Translations under genes and position numbers: made by a program
Assembly: GCA_020073485.1 (NCBI GenBank)
Contig: JAIQFB010000005.1
Span: 124,001 to 188,000 of the forward strand
From: Terriglobia bacterium
Lineage (GTDB): Bacteria > Acidobacteriota > Terriglobia > Acidiferrales > UBA7541
DNA length: 64,000 bases
Direction: 5' to 3'
In this document: piece by piece, positions 1 to 7,588 of the stretch
Position numbering within the stretch: the first letter of the stretch is position 1
Layout: every line of letters begins with the position of its first letter
Notes under the pieces: generated by a model
What the model was told of the DNA's origin: nothing
Seen by the model: the letters and a program-made list of their open reading frames with translations, nothing else
The model's database searches: none

Positions 1-565
1 GGTCCAGAATGAACTGCGCGCCGAGCCCGGCTGCCAGGGCCTTCACGCCGGAATAGTCCCGGACGTTTTGCCGCATGAGCACATTGGCAAAGATCACCTG
101 CACTCCACGCTCGCGTAACAAACGCGCCGCCCGGATCGACTGCCGCAGCGAGCCCGGCATTTTCGTGACGGCGTCGTGGACCTCGGGGCGATGCGAATAA
201 ATGCTGATCTGCACTGATTGCACGCCCAGCGCGTGGATGCGTTCGGCTTGTGCGGCGCGAATCAGGACTCCGTTGGTCTTAAGCTTCACGCAGAACGTGC
301 GGGCGCGCGCGTGCTCCAGAATTTCAAAGAAATCCTTGCGCATCATGATCTCGCCCCCGCTGATGGTGAGATAGAAGACGCCGGCAGCGGCCATCTGATC
401 CAGAAGGTCCAGGATTTCCGCGGTGGCCATCTCGCCGTGATCGCGATGATCGAGGTAGCAGTGAACGCACCGCTCGTTGCAGCGATAGGTCAGGTCGAGT
501 TGCACGCTGAGCGGGATGCCCATCTGGAGGGCCTTGGCGGCCATTTCCGCGGCCAATGCGCTCAT
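1..565 (-). CDS. Radical SAM RiPP maturase, partial (C-terminus beyond window)
   Basis: About 188 N-terminal residues are visible; the gene runs off the left edge. The radical SAM CX3CX2C cluster motif, YRCNERCVHC, has cysteines at residues 29, 33 and 36 and is followed by the GGE motif (SGGEIMM). Proteins of this class bind a [4Fe-4S] cluster, cleave S-adenosylmethionine and modify peptides or other substrates by radical chemistry. The ATG overlaps the stop of the PqqD-like gene as ATGA, which fixes the start. The neighbourhood (PqqD-like carrier, HPr-kinase-like protein, S26-type peptidase, short peptide) points to peptide modification like PqqE or other SPASM enzymes. The SPASM domain that would confirm this lies outside the window. 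Radical SAM is certain; RiPP maturase is inferred. Confidence 0.88.
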   Translation of the reverse strand, partial: MSALAAEMAAKALQMGIPLSVQLDLTYRCNERCVHCYLDHRDHGEMATAEILDLLDQMAAAGVFYLTISGGEIMMRKDFFEILEHARARTFCVKLKTNGVLIRAAQAERIHALGVQSVQISIYSHRPEVHDAVTKMPGSLRQSIRAARLLRERGVQVIFANVLMRQNVRDYSGVKALAAGLGAQFILD

Positions 566-882
566 CGGGTTTCCCGCGGGGAACTATTGGCGGCGGCCAA
601 GGGTTTGTCGGAAATCAGCAGGATGCCGTGTCCGGCGAGTTGCTGGATGAAATTTTCGGCGTCCCGCAGGGCAACGTCCGGCGGAATGTCATACCGCGCG
701 CAGATTTTGTTCCGGACGATTTCGTCCAGGGGGGTCACTCCGTCCGCCGATTCCCAGAGCAGCGTCGCGATTTCGTCCAGTGTGAACAGCGTGGAACTGG
801 CCGCGGACATGACCATGGTCTCGTCGCCCAGCGGGCGCGAAGCGATCGCCGCGCTGCGCGCCATATAGCGTGTGTCATTCAT
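562..882 (-). CDS. PqqD-like peptide chaperone (RRE domain)
   Basis: This 106-residue protein has the layout of PqqD-family RiPP recognition elements: a hydrophobic beta segment followed by the helical stretch FTLDEIATLLWESADG, then a C-terminal winged-helix part ending near AENFIQQLAGHGIL. PqqD-type proteins bind the leader of a precursor peptide and present it to the radical SAM enzyme. The ATG overlaps the stop of the upstream kinase-like gene, and its own stop overlaps the radical SAM start, both as ATGA. The three are therefore translationally coupled and probably act on one substrate. The best candidate for that substrate is the 56-residue peptide encoded upstream in the same direction. 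Confidence 0.8.
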   Translation of the reverse strand: MNDTRYMARSAAIASRPLGDETMVMSAASSTLFTLDEIATLLWESADGVTPLDEIVRNKICARYDIPPDVALRDAENFIQQLAGHGILLISDKPLAAANSSPRETR

Positions 883-1694
883 ACCAGCAACTCCCAGACC
901 GAAGCATTCGGAACAAAGGTCAAGCGGCGCACGGGCACGCGGCCGGCGAAATCCAAGGCCGCATCGAAGACCATGCGCACGAATTCAGGATCCCGCGCAA
1001 AGAAAAGAATATTTCCCAGCAATCCGCGGACGGCATCGGCCACGGCGAGCGGCTCGATTTTATTTTCCGGGCCTTTGGCGAGCAGGTACAAAGCCTCGAT
1101 GGGGGCGCGCAGGTTTTCTCCCGCCCTCGCCAGTTCGCCGTAAAACGGAGTGCCCACGGCGAGATAGCCGCCGCCCTGCCGGATCACGTACGAAATCTCG
1201 TCGGTCAGCAGGGCGGCGTCCGGGGGAGCGAGCCTGGCCATGGTCGTCTTGCCCGCGCCGGAAACGCCCGAAAATAAAAACGCGCGGCCGTTGCGAATGG
1301 CGCTGGACGCGTGCAGCAGGAAGCCGCCCTTGCCGGCCAGCAGCAGCGTATGCACGATGCGCAGCACGGAATCGAGCGCATAGGGATTGATGGTCTGCCG
1401 GATGCTCCCGAGCGCGGTCGCCGGATTCCATTCCGCGCGAAAATCGCCGCGCTGCATCAGCCAGCGACCCGAATCCCAGCTCACGCGCACGTCTTCGTCC
1501 CGCGAGGCGGTGCCGCGGGGGGCCAGTTCGATATCGAAGTGGAAACTCGGTTTGCTCGACGAGGTCACGTAGCCTGCATAGCGTTCTTCAATCTGTTGAA
1601 CGAAGGCAGGGTCGCCGCAGCGCAGGCGGATCGGCAGGCCGCCGATATCGACCACCACGTCCGAAACTCGCGCCCGCCCAGGTAAACCCGTCAT
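879..1694 (-). CDS. HPr kinase/phosphorylase-like P-loop protein of RiPP cluster
   Basis: The protein has 271 residues from the chosen ATG, which overlaps the upstream stop as ATGA; an upstream in-frame extension is less likely. A Walker A loop, SGVSGAGKTT, lies near residues 142-151, preceded by LLHASSAIRNGRAFLF. That arrangement is typical of HprK-like proteins found in peptide clusters, not of the PTS regulator, because the usual N-terminal HprK domain is missing. Known relatives in lasso-peptide clusters phosphorylate the peptide, but activity here is not shown. Some members of this family are predicted to have lost catalysis. The family assignment is good; the substrate is inferred from the neighbours. 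Confidence 0.72.
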   Translation of the reverse strand: MTGLPGRARVSDVVVDIGGLPIRLRCGDPAFVQQIEERYAGYVTSSSKPSFHFDIELAPRGTASRDEDVRVSWDSGRWLMQRGDFRAEWNPATALGSIRQTINPYALDSVLRIVHTLLLAGKGGFLLHASSAIRNGRAFLFSGVSGAGKTTMARLAPPDAALLTDEISYVIRQGGGYLAVGTPFYGELARAGENLRAPIEALYLLAKGPENKIEPLAVADAVRGLLGNILFFARDPEFVRMVFDAALDFAGRVPVRRLTFVPNASVWELLV

Positions 1695-2209
1695 TTTGTC
1701 TCCTTCCCAAGGAACGTCCGCCGGAAAGCGGCCAGCCGGAGGTAGAGAAAAGTCGCGCGATCCGAAGCCAGCAACAGGCGGACGACCCACTGGCCGGATC
1801 CATGGGCACGGGCCGCGAATTCGATTTTCCGGTTGCCGCGCTCGACCGAAACCACGCGTCCCAGCAATTCCCGTTTATGGACGGGAGGATCGTCATGAGC
1901 AAGACGGTCGCCGCGGGTAATCAGGCAAAATTCCTCGAGACCCGGCGCACCGCTCAAACCTTTTCGGTCCACAACCCGGTGGACAAACAATCTCCCCCTC
2001 CGCGAATACAGCACCACGTCGCCCCGGGAAATCTCCCGCACCCCGGCTCTACGGATGGCAATCAAATCGCCCGGCAGGATGGAAGGCACCATGCTCGTGC
2101 CAAAGACGCGAAGGCGAACCTCGCCGAAAGAGCGGACAATTTCCGCCGCCATCCCGCAAGCCAGCTCGGTCGAGGAACCCTGTTGTGGATTCGCAGCCAT
2201 CGGGGGCAC
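1691..2209 (-). CDS. S26-type (signal peptidase-like) serine peptidase
   Basis: This 172-residue protein has the S26 nucleophile motif FGTSMVPSILPGD, with Ser at about residue 39. A later FVHRVV motif carries His near residue 77, where SipW/archaeal-type signal peptidases use His instead of Lys. A conserved RGDRLAHDDP segment follows, as in signal peptidase box D/E regions. There is no N-terminal membrane segment, unlike housekeeping LepB, and only a weak hydrophobic C-terminal stretch (VVRLLLASDRATFLYLRLA). Such soluble S24/S26-like peptidases recur in RiPP loci, where leader removal is the obvious job. It begins 4 bases after the precursor stop and overlaps the kinase-like gene. Confidence 0.75.
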   Translation of the reverse strand: MPPMAANPQQGSSTELACGMAAEIVRSFGEVRLRVFGTSMVPSILPGDLIAIRRAGVREISRGDVVLYSRRGRLFVHRVVDRKGLSGAPGLEEFCLITRGDRLAHDDPPVHKRELLGRVVSVERGNRKIEFAARAHGSGQWVVRLLLASDRATFLYLRLAAFRRTFLGKETK

Positions 2210-2213
2210 GCCG

Positions 2214-2384
2214 CTACGACGCCTTCCTGCTGACCCGGCAACCGCCCTCGGTCGAAAACACTTTGCCGCAGGCCAGCGCCGAAACCTCGAAGACGCGCTC
2301 GAATTTCAATGAGGGTGTCTTGTACGGTCTCTTTTGCTTCTTCGATTCCGGTGCTTTCTCGTCCGGATTCTTCCTATCAATCAT
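2214..2384 (-). CDS. Putative RiPP precursor peptide (56 aa)
   Basis: This lysine-rich peptide of 56 residues has a charged N-terminus, then KRPYKTPSL, FEVSALACGK and a short tail with a second Cys (C39 and C49). YKTPSL matches the YxxPxL leader signature that PqqD/RRE-type proteins recognise in lasso and related peptides. The ATG is preceded by a GGAGG Shine-Dalgarno about 9 bases upstream; a longer in-frame start exists 45 bases upstream but has no such site. Four maturation-type genes follow on the same strand with minimal gaps. The likely core is the C-terminal stretch from about residue 33. The product class (lasso, Cys-linked or other) cannot be read from the sequence, and no asparagine-synthetase-like lasso cyclase is visible in the window. 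Confidence 0.65.
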   Translation of the reverse strand: MIDRKNPDEKAPESKKQKRPYKTPSLKFERVFEVSALACGKVFSTEGGCRVSRKAS

Positions 2385-2471
2385 GGTTTCGTCCCTCCCG
2401 CTTTTGCGCGCGGCGAATATCGGAGTCATCGCCGGCGCCGCGTCGGCCGGTTTCCGGCCACCGCGCTGCTT

Positions 2472-4334
2472 TCAGTTCAGCCCGGATTGGGTCAACTTCA
2501 CGGCCATGTTCGTGCTTAAGACGGAGAAATAGATGCTGGCGGCCTGGGCCGAAGCGCTCACGTTGTCGACAACGATGCCGCTGGTGCCGCCGTCGGCACC
2601 GCCCTCATCGATGGCATGTTCCGTTACGGTCGGAAATGAATTGATGTTCAAGGAGGTAAAGTTGGGATTAGGGGCGTGAAGGGCGTTGTTGAAGATGCGG
2701 TCTTCGCCCCCGCTGAGAAACTCGGTCGCTGGTGACAGCTCATAGGGACCGCCGATGGGGAAGGTGAGCACGTTCGAGGGCGTGCCGGGAGTCATGTTGT
2801 GGCCGGCTTCAAAGCTTGCTCCATAGAGAGCCACTGCGGTTCCCCCGGCGTTGGCGGCAAACGCGTACAGCAGCCAATCGGTGGATGTGAGACTGGAAAA
2901 ATAGGCGTCATTGAAATCCGGGTCGTGAAGGTTGAATAGTCCCCCCGCCCCCAACGTTGCCACCTGAGGGGAACTCATGTCCGCCGTTTTCGCCTGAACG
3001 AGAATGGCGGTTCCTCCCGAACAATCCAATCCTGCCGATGAGCCGGTCACGACGTAGACGAATCCGTTCACCGCGTCCACCAGCGGCGGGTCCACAATTC
3101 CTCCTGTCGCCGAACCATCTCCCACGGACATAGGAGAACCCGCGAGTGGGGTCCCGTTCGAGGTGAACCCGTACAGGGCGCCATCCGCGCATCCTACGAA
3201 AACGTTTCCAGTGACAGCGTCTTCCACCGGGCCGCTCATCTTAAAGCCGGGACAAACCGAGAGAGCGCCCGCAGTGCCCCAGGTTGCGTCCAGGGTCGGC
3301 GCTGGGGGAGTCCCGCCCGAGCAGGCCGGATTGACGGTGCAAAAGACATCCTGGATACGGAAGAGAGTCCCATTGTCGTTGCCCACGTAGGCGTAATCGA
3401 AGGTGTAGTCCACGAAGGGCGAAGACAGCGTGTCGCTGTCAAATACGGTCGATCCCAGCGCAAGGTCGGTTACCGTTCCGCTGCCGGCAGCCGGAGCCTC
3501 TGGGAGAAAGCCGTCGGGGCCGGTGATCACTACCGGTAAGAGAACGTTCTGCGCGTTGGGGGTCAGCAGGTCCACTCCATCGCCACTCCTCCACGCGAGG
3601 ACGTGAAAATGGGCCCTGGTTGAGGCACCGGTTTCGACAAAGGCCACCTTGGTTCCATCCAGAGAAAGAGCGGGAGACGTGGTGACTTGTCCGCCCGCCG
3701 CCTGGATGTCGTAGGACCATAGTGTGGTCGCCGATACGCCGTCATCGCCTGACGGCGGATCCGCTCGATTGCAAATTCCAGTGCTGCCGGACGTCCCGCT
3801 GTACAAATTATTAAAGCCCACCAGGTTCGGCTGCGTCGACGTGCCCGGGGCATTAATCGGGTAGACGACGAAATCGTTGGTGCAATCCGGCGCGGCGTTG
3901 ACGTCAAACGAGAATTTCGCCGGGTACATGGCCGGTGATGTCCCGCCGGCACCCAGGCTGATGCTCCAGTCATGATGGAGGCCGCGCCTGGCGCGATGCT
4001 TAGGCTGAAAATCATTATCTTCATTATTTCTCTCTCTATCCCTGTCTCCTCCCTCATCCCTCTCTCTGTGCCAATCGCGCCGTATCGCCTCCTGCCAGCT
4101 GAGAATTGCCCGGGGATCGCGTCCCGCGGCTATCAGGGAATGGAGCGGGCCGACCCGCGGGAAGACGACGTGATGCCTGCTCCAGTCCTGCATCAGTCCG
4201 TCGTGGCCGGCACGGCTTTGCTCGCGCTGCTGGCCATAGGCAGGCAATCCGCAAGCGCCAAGCAAGCTAAGCAAGAAAGTTATAGAAAAGTAGACTTGCG
4301 CAGCACGAATTTTGGTTTTCACGAACAACTCCAT
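2472..4334 (-). CDS. Secreted beta-propeller-like protein of unknown function
   Basis: The chosen ATG gives 620 residues beginning with a clear signal peptide (KIRAAQVYFSITFLLSLLG then ACGLPAYGQQ). The ORF is open 52 codons further upstream, but that extension would put the signal peptide internally. After a low-complexity Arg/Asp-rich stretch, the mature protein contains repeated segments of the propeller type: DGTKVAFVETG, YVGNDNGTLFRI, VFVGCADGALYGF and VYVVTGSSAGLDCSG. Each is an outer-strand pattern of PQQ-like or related propellers. Several paired cysteines fit an extracellular location. It precedes the RiPP cluster on the same strand with an 87-base gap, so it could be co-transcribed. 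A functional link is not shown. Confidence 0.65.
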   Translation of the reverse strand: MELFVKTKIRAAQVYFSITFLLSLLGACGLPAYGQQREQSRAGHDGLMQDWSRHHVVFPRVGPLHSLIAAGRDPRAILSWQEAIRRDWHRERDEGGDRDRERNNEDNDFQPKHRARRGLHHDWSISLGAGGTSPAMYPAKFSFDVNAAPDCTNDFVVYPINAPGTSTQPNLVGFNNLYSGTSGSTGICNRADPPSGDDGVSATTLWSYDIQAAGGQVTTSPALSLDGTKVAFVETGASTRAHFHVLAWRSGDGVDLLTPNAQNVLLPVVITGPDGFLPEAPAAGSGTVTDLALGSTVFDSDTLSSPFVDYTFDYAYVGNDNGTLFRIQDVFCTVNPACSGGTPPAPTLDATWGTAGALSVCPGFKMSGPVEDAVTGNVFVGCADGALYGFTSNGTPLAGSPMSVGDGSATGGIVDPPLVDAVNGFVYVVTGSSAGLDCSGGTAILVQAKTADMSSPQVATLGAGGLFNLHDPDFNDAYFSSLTSTDWLLYAFAANAGGTAVALYGASFEAGHNMTPGTPSNVLTFPIGGPYELSPATEFLSGGEDRIFNNALHAPNPNFTSLNINSFPTVTEHAIDEGGADGGTSGIVVDNVSASAQAASIYFSVLSTNMAVKLTQSGLN

Positions 4335-4845
4335 TCTTTTCGCCCAAGGGTGTTCATCCAGCCGGGGCAATGCGATCTGCGTACGTATTCCTGTTGGCAT
4401 CACGTGAAAAGAACCATTGCACATGGGATCCAGTTCCAAGCGCTCTCCAACGGTGCGTCTGCGGGCGCTGCGTGTATCTTCAATTGCCACAAATTCAACG
4501 GCCGCCCAGATCGGTTCAAGGAATACAAATGGAACACTGGCACGTCGAGCACCACCCGCACATTTAATCTTTGTAATGAAAAGTCGTTATTTTTTATTGA
4601 TTTAATGAAGCTCAGGAGTGCGCAATGCCCTTGGACCTTCGCGGTGTAAACCCATTTCAGGAAGGACGGTTTTGGCTTCTGTTTCTTTCCGGGAATCTTC
4701 CGAAAATCACAATTTTGCCGTGCTCCCTTCTACGATGAGACAAATTCATTCGGCGGGACCGGCTGCGGCCCTGATTAATTTCTTCTGATGTTTGGAAAGG
4801 AGCTGTCCGTTCCCGTCTTGCCGGGGATCGGATCTTGCCGGCAGC
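4335..4845. other. Intergenic region, no gene seen
   Basis: About 510 bases lie between the propeller gene start and the cytochrome c gene stop. It should hold the promoter of the propeller gene, but no convincing -35/-10 pair was found. Near 4818-4842 the octamer CTTGCCGG occurs twice as a direct repeat just downstream of the cytochrome operon. Short ORFs here lack ribosome-binding sites and family resemblance. Confidence 0.5.
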
Positions 4846-5265
4846 CTAATGCTTCAGGATAGGGATCGTCTTTGTGGACGGTGGTTGCGGCCGGGACTGC
4901 AGGAATGCATAGATGTCGGTCAGGTCCTTGTCGGATAACACCTTATCGGTATACGGCGGCATTTCCGCCAGAGGGTGGCGGACATACGACACGACAAACG
5001 GAAACGGCATCGGATCGGGGGCGAGACGCGGACCGTTCAGCCCTCCGCCCTGCGCCTCGCGCCCGTGGCATTCGTAGCAGCCATACTTGGCAAAAAGCTT
5101 TTTTCCATTTTCGGCATTCGCGGCCTGCGCTTCGCTCGCCTTGGATGAGGTGTTTTCGGATTGCCCCATGGTGCGGCTTCCAACCATCAGGAACACCGTC
5201 ACAGCCGCGAGTGCAACCATGCAGCGCGCCGCGCGGCCTGAATTCCGCCCGCAATATGTATTCAT
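4846..5265 (-). CDS. Secreted class I c-type cytochrome
   Basis: The protein has 139 residues with an N-terminal export signal (CMVALAAVTVFLMVGS). One haem-binding motif, CYECH, has Cys63, Cys66 and His67. The probable distal Met ligand is in PLAEMPPYTDKVLSDKDL, which resembles the C-terminal part of small mono-haem cytochromes. It lies 9 bases downstream of the thiamine-diphosphate enzyme, so the two are very likely co-transcribed. Both carry export signals. A role as electron acceptor of that enzyme is inferred from this arrangement. Confidence 0.88.
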   Translation of the reverse strand: MNTYCGRNSGRAARCMVALAAVTVFLMVGSRTMGQSENTSSKASEAQAANAENGKKLFAKYGCYECHGREAQGGGLNGPRLAPDPMPFPFVVSYVRHPLAEMPPYTDKVLSDKDLTDIYAFLQSRPQPPSTKTIPILKH

Positions 5266-5274
5266 GTTCCCTCC

Positions 5275-7182
5275 TCAGCGCCCTTGGCAGACGGCATCGA
5301 CCAGTGCCGGCTCTCCGCGCTTCACCACGGCGATGGCGCGGCGGATCGCCGGGCCAAGATCCTTGGGATCGGTGATCGGGCCTTCCGCATATAGGCCCAT
5401 GCCCTGGGCGAGCTTCGCGAAATCGATATTGGGGTCTTCGATGCCGGTGACGATGTGTGCGTTTTCAACGCCGCGGTTGTGCCGGCAGGCCATCATCTGA
5501 AACTGCATAATCTCGGCGTGATAGCAGCGGTTGTTGTGCATGATGTTCAGGATGGGGATGCGGTTATGAGCCGCGGTCCACAAGATGCCCGGCGCAAACA
5601 TCAGATCGCCGTCGCTCTGGATATTCACCGTGAGGCGGCCGTGTTTGCGGTTGGCCAGGGCGGCGCCCACCGAGGCGGGCGCGTTGTAGCCGATCCCGAG
5701 GCCGCCCGATCCGCCGATGAACTGGTAGTGCTTGTTGAAGTCCCAGAGGCGCTGCGGCCACCGGCTCAGGTATTTCGTGAAGGATACGAACGACCAGTCT
5801 TCATTTTTGATCTGATCCCAGACCTCGGCGTGCAGGCGGGCCACGCTGATGGGACTGGCGTCCCAGCCATAGGTGGCGTCGGTGTACGCCTGGTCCCAGT
5901 CATCTTGACGCTCCCTCGCGAACTTGGCTCCACGATCCGCGAACACCTGCCTGCGGCTGCTGGTGATTTCGCGCTTCACAGCCTCGATCAGGGACGGCAG
6001 CGTCGCCTCCGCATCGGCCGCCATGTCCACGTCCACTTCCCGGAAGCGATGCAAATCCTGGTAATTCGATTTCATGTACAAGTCTTCGGAACCGATGCTG
6101 ATGAGTTTCGCGTCGGGCTTGATAATCGGGCGGGAGGTGCGCTGCAATTGGTCGGTGAACTCGTTGACCGTGCCCCAATAATCCTGCAGCTCAAGGCCCA
6201 GAACCACGTCCGCATGGCTAAGCAATGCGGAACTTCGCTGCGATTGGTTGAGGGGATGTCGCGACGGGAAATTCATCCGTCCGAGTTGATCGATCACCGG
6301 CGCTTGCAGCGTTTCGGCGAGCTTCACCAAATTTTCCATGCCGGCCTGCGAGTGCGCGGCGCGCTCGGCGACGATAACAGGGTTTTCCGCCTGGACCAGA
6401 AGACGCGCGGTTTCGGCGACGCCGGCCGAATCCCCCTGTGGCGGTTGAGCCAAAGTCAGTTTCGGTATGCGCAGGTTGGCGCCGGGTGCGATCGGGTCTT
6501 CCTGCACGTGGAAATCGGCCACTAGCGCCACGGGCAAAGTCGGCGGGGTCATGGCGATCCTGTAGGCGCGCACCGCGGATTCGGCGAAACCTTGCAGCGT
6601 GGTGGGCTGGTCGTCCCACTTCACAAAATCACGCACCATGGCGATAGGGTCCTGGGCGCTGTGGACGGTGTCAAGTCCTGGCCGGCGAATCGATGAATCC
6701 ATGACATTGCCCACAATCGCATAGACCGGCGCCCGGTCGCACCAGGCGTTGTACAGGGCCATGGCCGAGTGCTGCAATCCGACAGTGCCATGAATGCAGA
6801 CCAGCAGCGGCTTGCCCTCGATCTTCGAGTAGCCATGGCACATGGCAACGGCCGACTCTTCGTGCGTGCACAAGTTCCATTTTGGATTCTGATTGCCGCC
6901 GTAGTTGACGATCGATTCGTACAGCCCGCGGTAGCTCGAACCCGGATTGCCGCAGACAAACTCAAAACCCAAAGACTTGAGGACGTCGACCATGAAATCG
7001 GCGCCGGGGCGGTCCGTAGTCATGTCCTGGACGACGGGCGGCGTGGCGGGTTCCGGCTGCCCGGCGCCCGCCAGCAACGCCGGAGGCGCGCCCGATTGCG
7101 CCAGAAGGGTTGCCGCGCCGGTCATCGCGGCATTTTTCAAGAAGTTGCGCCGATCCACCGAAGGTCGATCCGATCTGGCCAT
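5275..7182 (-). CDS. Tat-exported thiamine-diphosphate-dependent enzyme
   Basis: This 635-residue protein of the acetolactate synthase/benzoylformate decarboxylase superfamily begins with a twin-arginine signal: DRRNFLK followed by a hydrophobic Ala-rich stretch. The N-terminal pyrimidine-binding domain shows GNPGSSYRGLYES and THEESAVAMCHGY, with the activating Glu. The C-terminal diphosphate-binding domain shows QSDGDLMFAPG and MHNNRCYHAE, the GDGX~25NN-type motif. Most relatives are cytoplasmic, so a Tat signal is unusual and implies export of a folded cofactor-loaded enzyme. The adjacent cytochrome c suggests an oxidative reaction on a 2-oxo acid, analogous in principle to pyruvate:quinone oxidase. 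The substrate is unknown, and ilvB should not be assigned. Confidence 0.85.
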   Translation of the reverse strand: MARSDRPSVDRRNFLKNAAMTGAATLLAQSGAPPALLAGAGQPEPATPPVVQDMTTDRPGADFMVDVLKSLGFEFVCGNPGSSYRGLYESIVNYGGNQNPKWNLCTHEESAVAMCHGYSKIEGKPLLVCIHGTVGLQHSAMALYNAWCDRAPVYAIVGNVMDSSIRRPGLDTVHSAQDPIAMVRDFVKWDDQPTTLQGFAESAVRAYRIAMTPPTLPVALVADFHVQEDPIAPGANLRIPKLTLAQPPQGDSAGVAETARLLVQAENPVIVAERAAHSQAGMENLVKLAETLQAPVIDQLGRMNFPSRHPLNQSQRSSALLSHADVVLGLELQDYWGTVNEFTDQLQRTSRPIIKPDAKLISIGSEDLYMKSNYQDLHRFREVDVDMAADAEATLPSLIEAVKREITSSRRQVFADRGAKFARERQDDWDQAYTDATYGWDASPISVARLHAEVWDQIKNEDWSFVSFTKYLSRWPQRLWDFNKHYQFIGGSGGLGIGYNAPASVGAALANRKHGRLTVNIQSDGDLMFAPGILWTAAHNRIPILNIMHNNRCYHAEIMQFQMMACRHNRGVENAHIVTGIEDPNIDFAKLAQGMGLYAEGPITDPKDLGPAIRRAIAVVKRGEPALVDAVCQGR

Positions 7183-7588
7183 AACTTTTTCTCCCCGCCG
7201 CTCAGAGGCGCAATGAATTGAGTCTGAATATCCGGCGACGACCTGTGCGCAAGCTGCGCCCCGTACCTGCCACCTTCATTCTTCGTTCTACCGCGGGAAT
7301 TCTTTAGCAGGCGTTTTTATTTCGGCTTCGACTTCTGCCGCCAGCATGAGGCTTCCCTGCAACACCGCGTTCCAAAACACAAGGAAATCCATTGCCCTGC
7401 CCAAACATTGAGCATTAGGCCGCGCGAAATCGCTGTGACGTGAATCACGGCCCCGCATGCGGTCCGTCACTTTGCCATTGCACCCGCCGGGCGGGAATTT
7501 CCAGCGGAACTGCGGCGGCTACCCAAAACACGCGGATTGACTACCGCAGATTAGGGTGCTAACTTCGCCCGAACGCGGGGTGAACTGG
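7183..7588. other. Divergent intergenic region
   Basis: This 406-base region lies between the start of the Tat/thiamine enzyme and the start of the CadC-like regulator. A 60-codon minus-strand ORF at 7288-7470 has no Shine-Dalgarno or family resemblance and was not called. The right end holds a plausible promoter for the regulator, listed separately. Confidence 0.5.
7537..7565 (+). promoter_or_regulatory. Candidate sigma-70 promoter of CadC-like regulator
   Basis: TTGACT at 7537-7542 is followed, after a 17-base spacer, by TAACTT at 7560-7565. The predicted transcript starts about 15-20 bases before the chosen ATG at 7589. The -35 box is near consensus and the -10 box is weaker. Confidence 0.4.

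Noticed and set aside
5455-6525. Long plus-strand ORF (356 codons) inside the thiamine enzyme gene
   Set aside because: It is antisense to a clearly coding gene with catalytic motifs. GC-rich codon use produces long shadow ORFs here.
7288-7470. 60-codon minus-strand ORF
   Set aside because: No Shine-Dalgarno, no hydrophobic or domain pattern, and it lies in a divergent promoter region.
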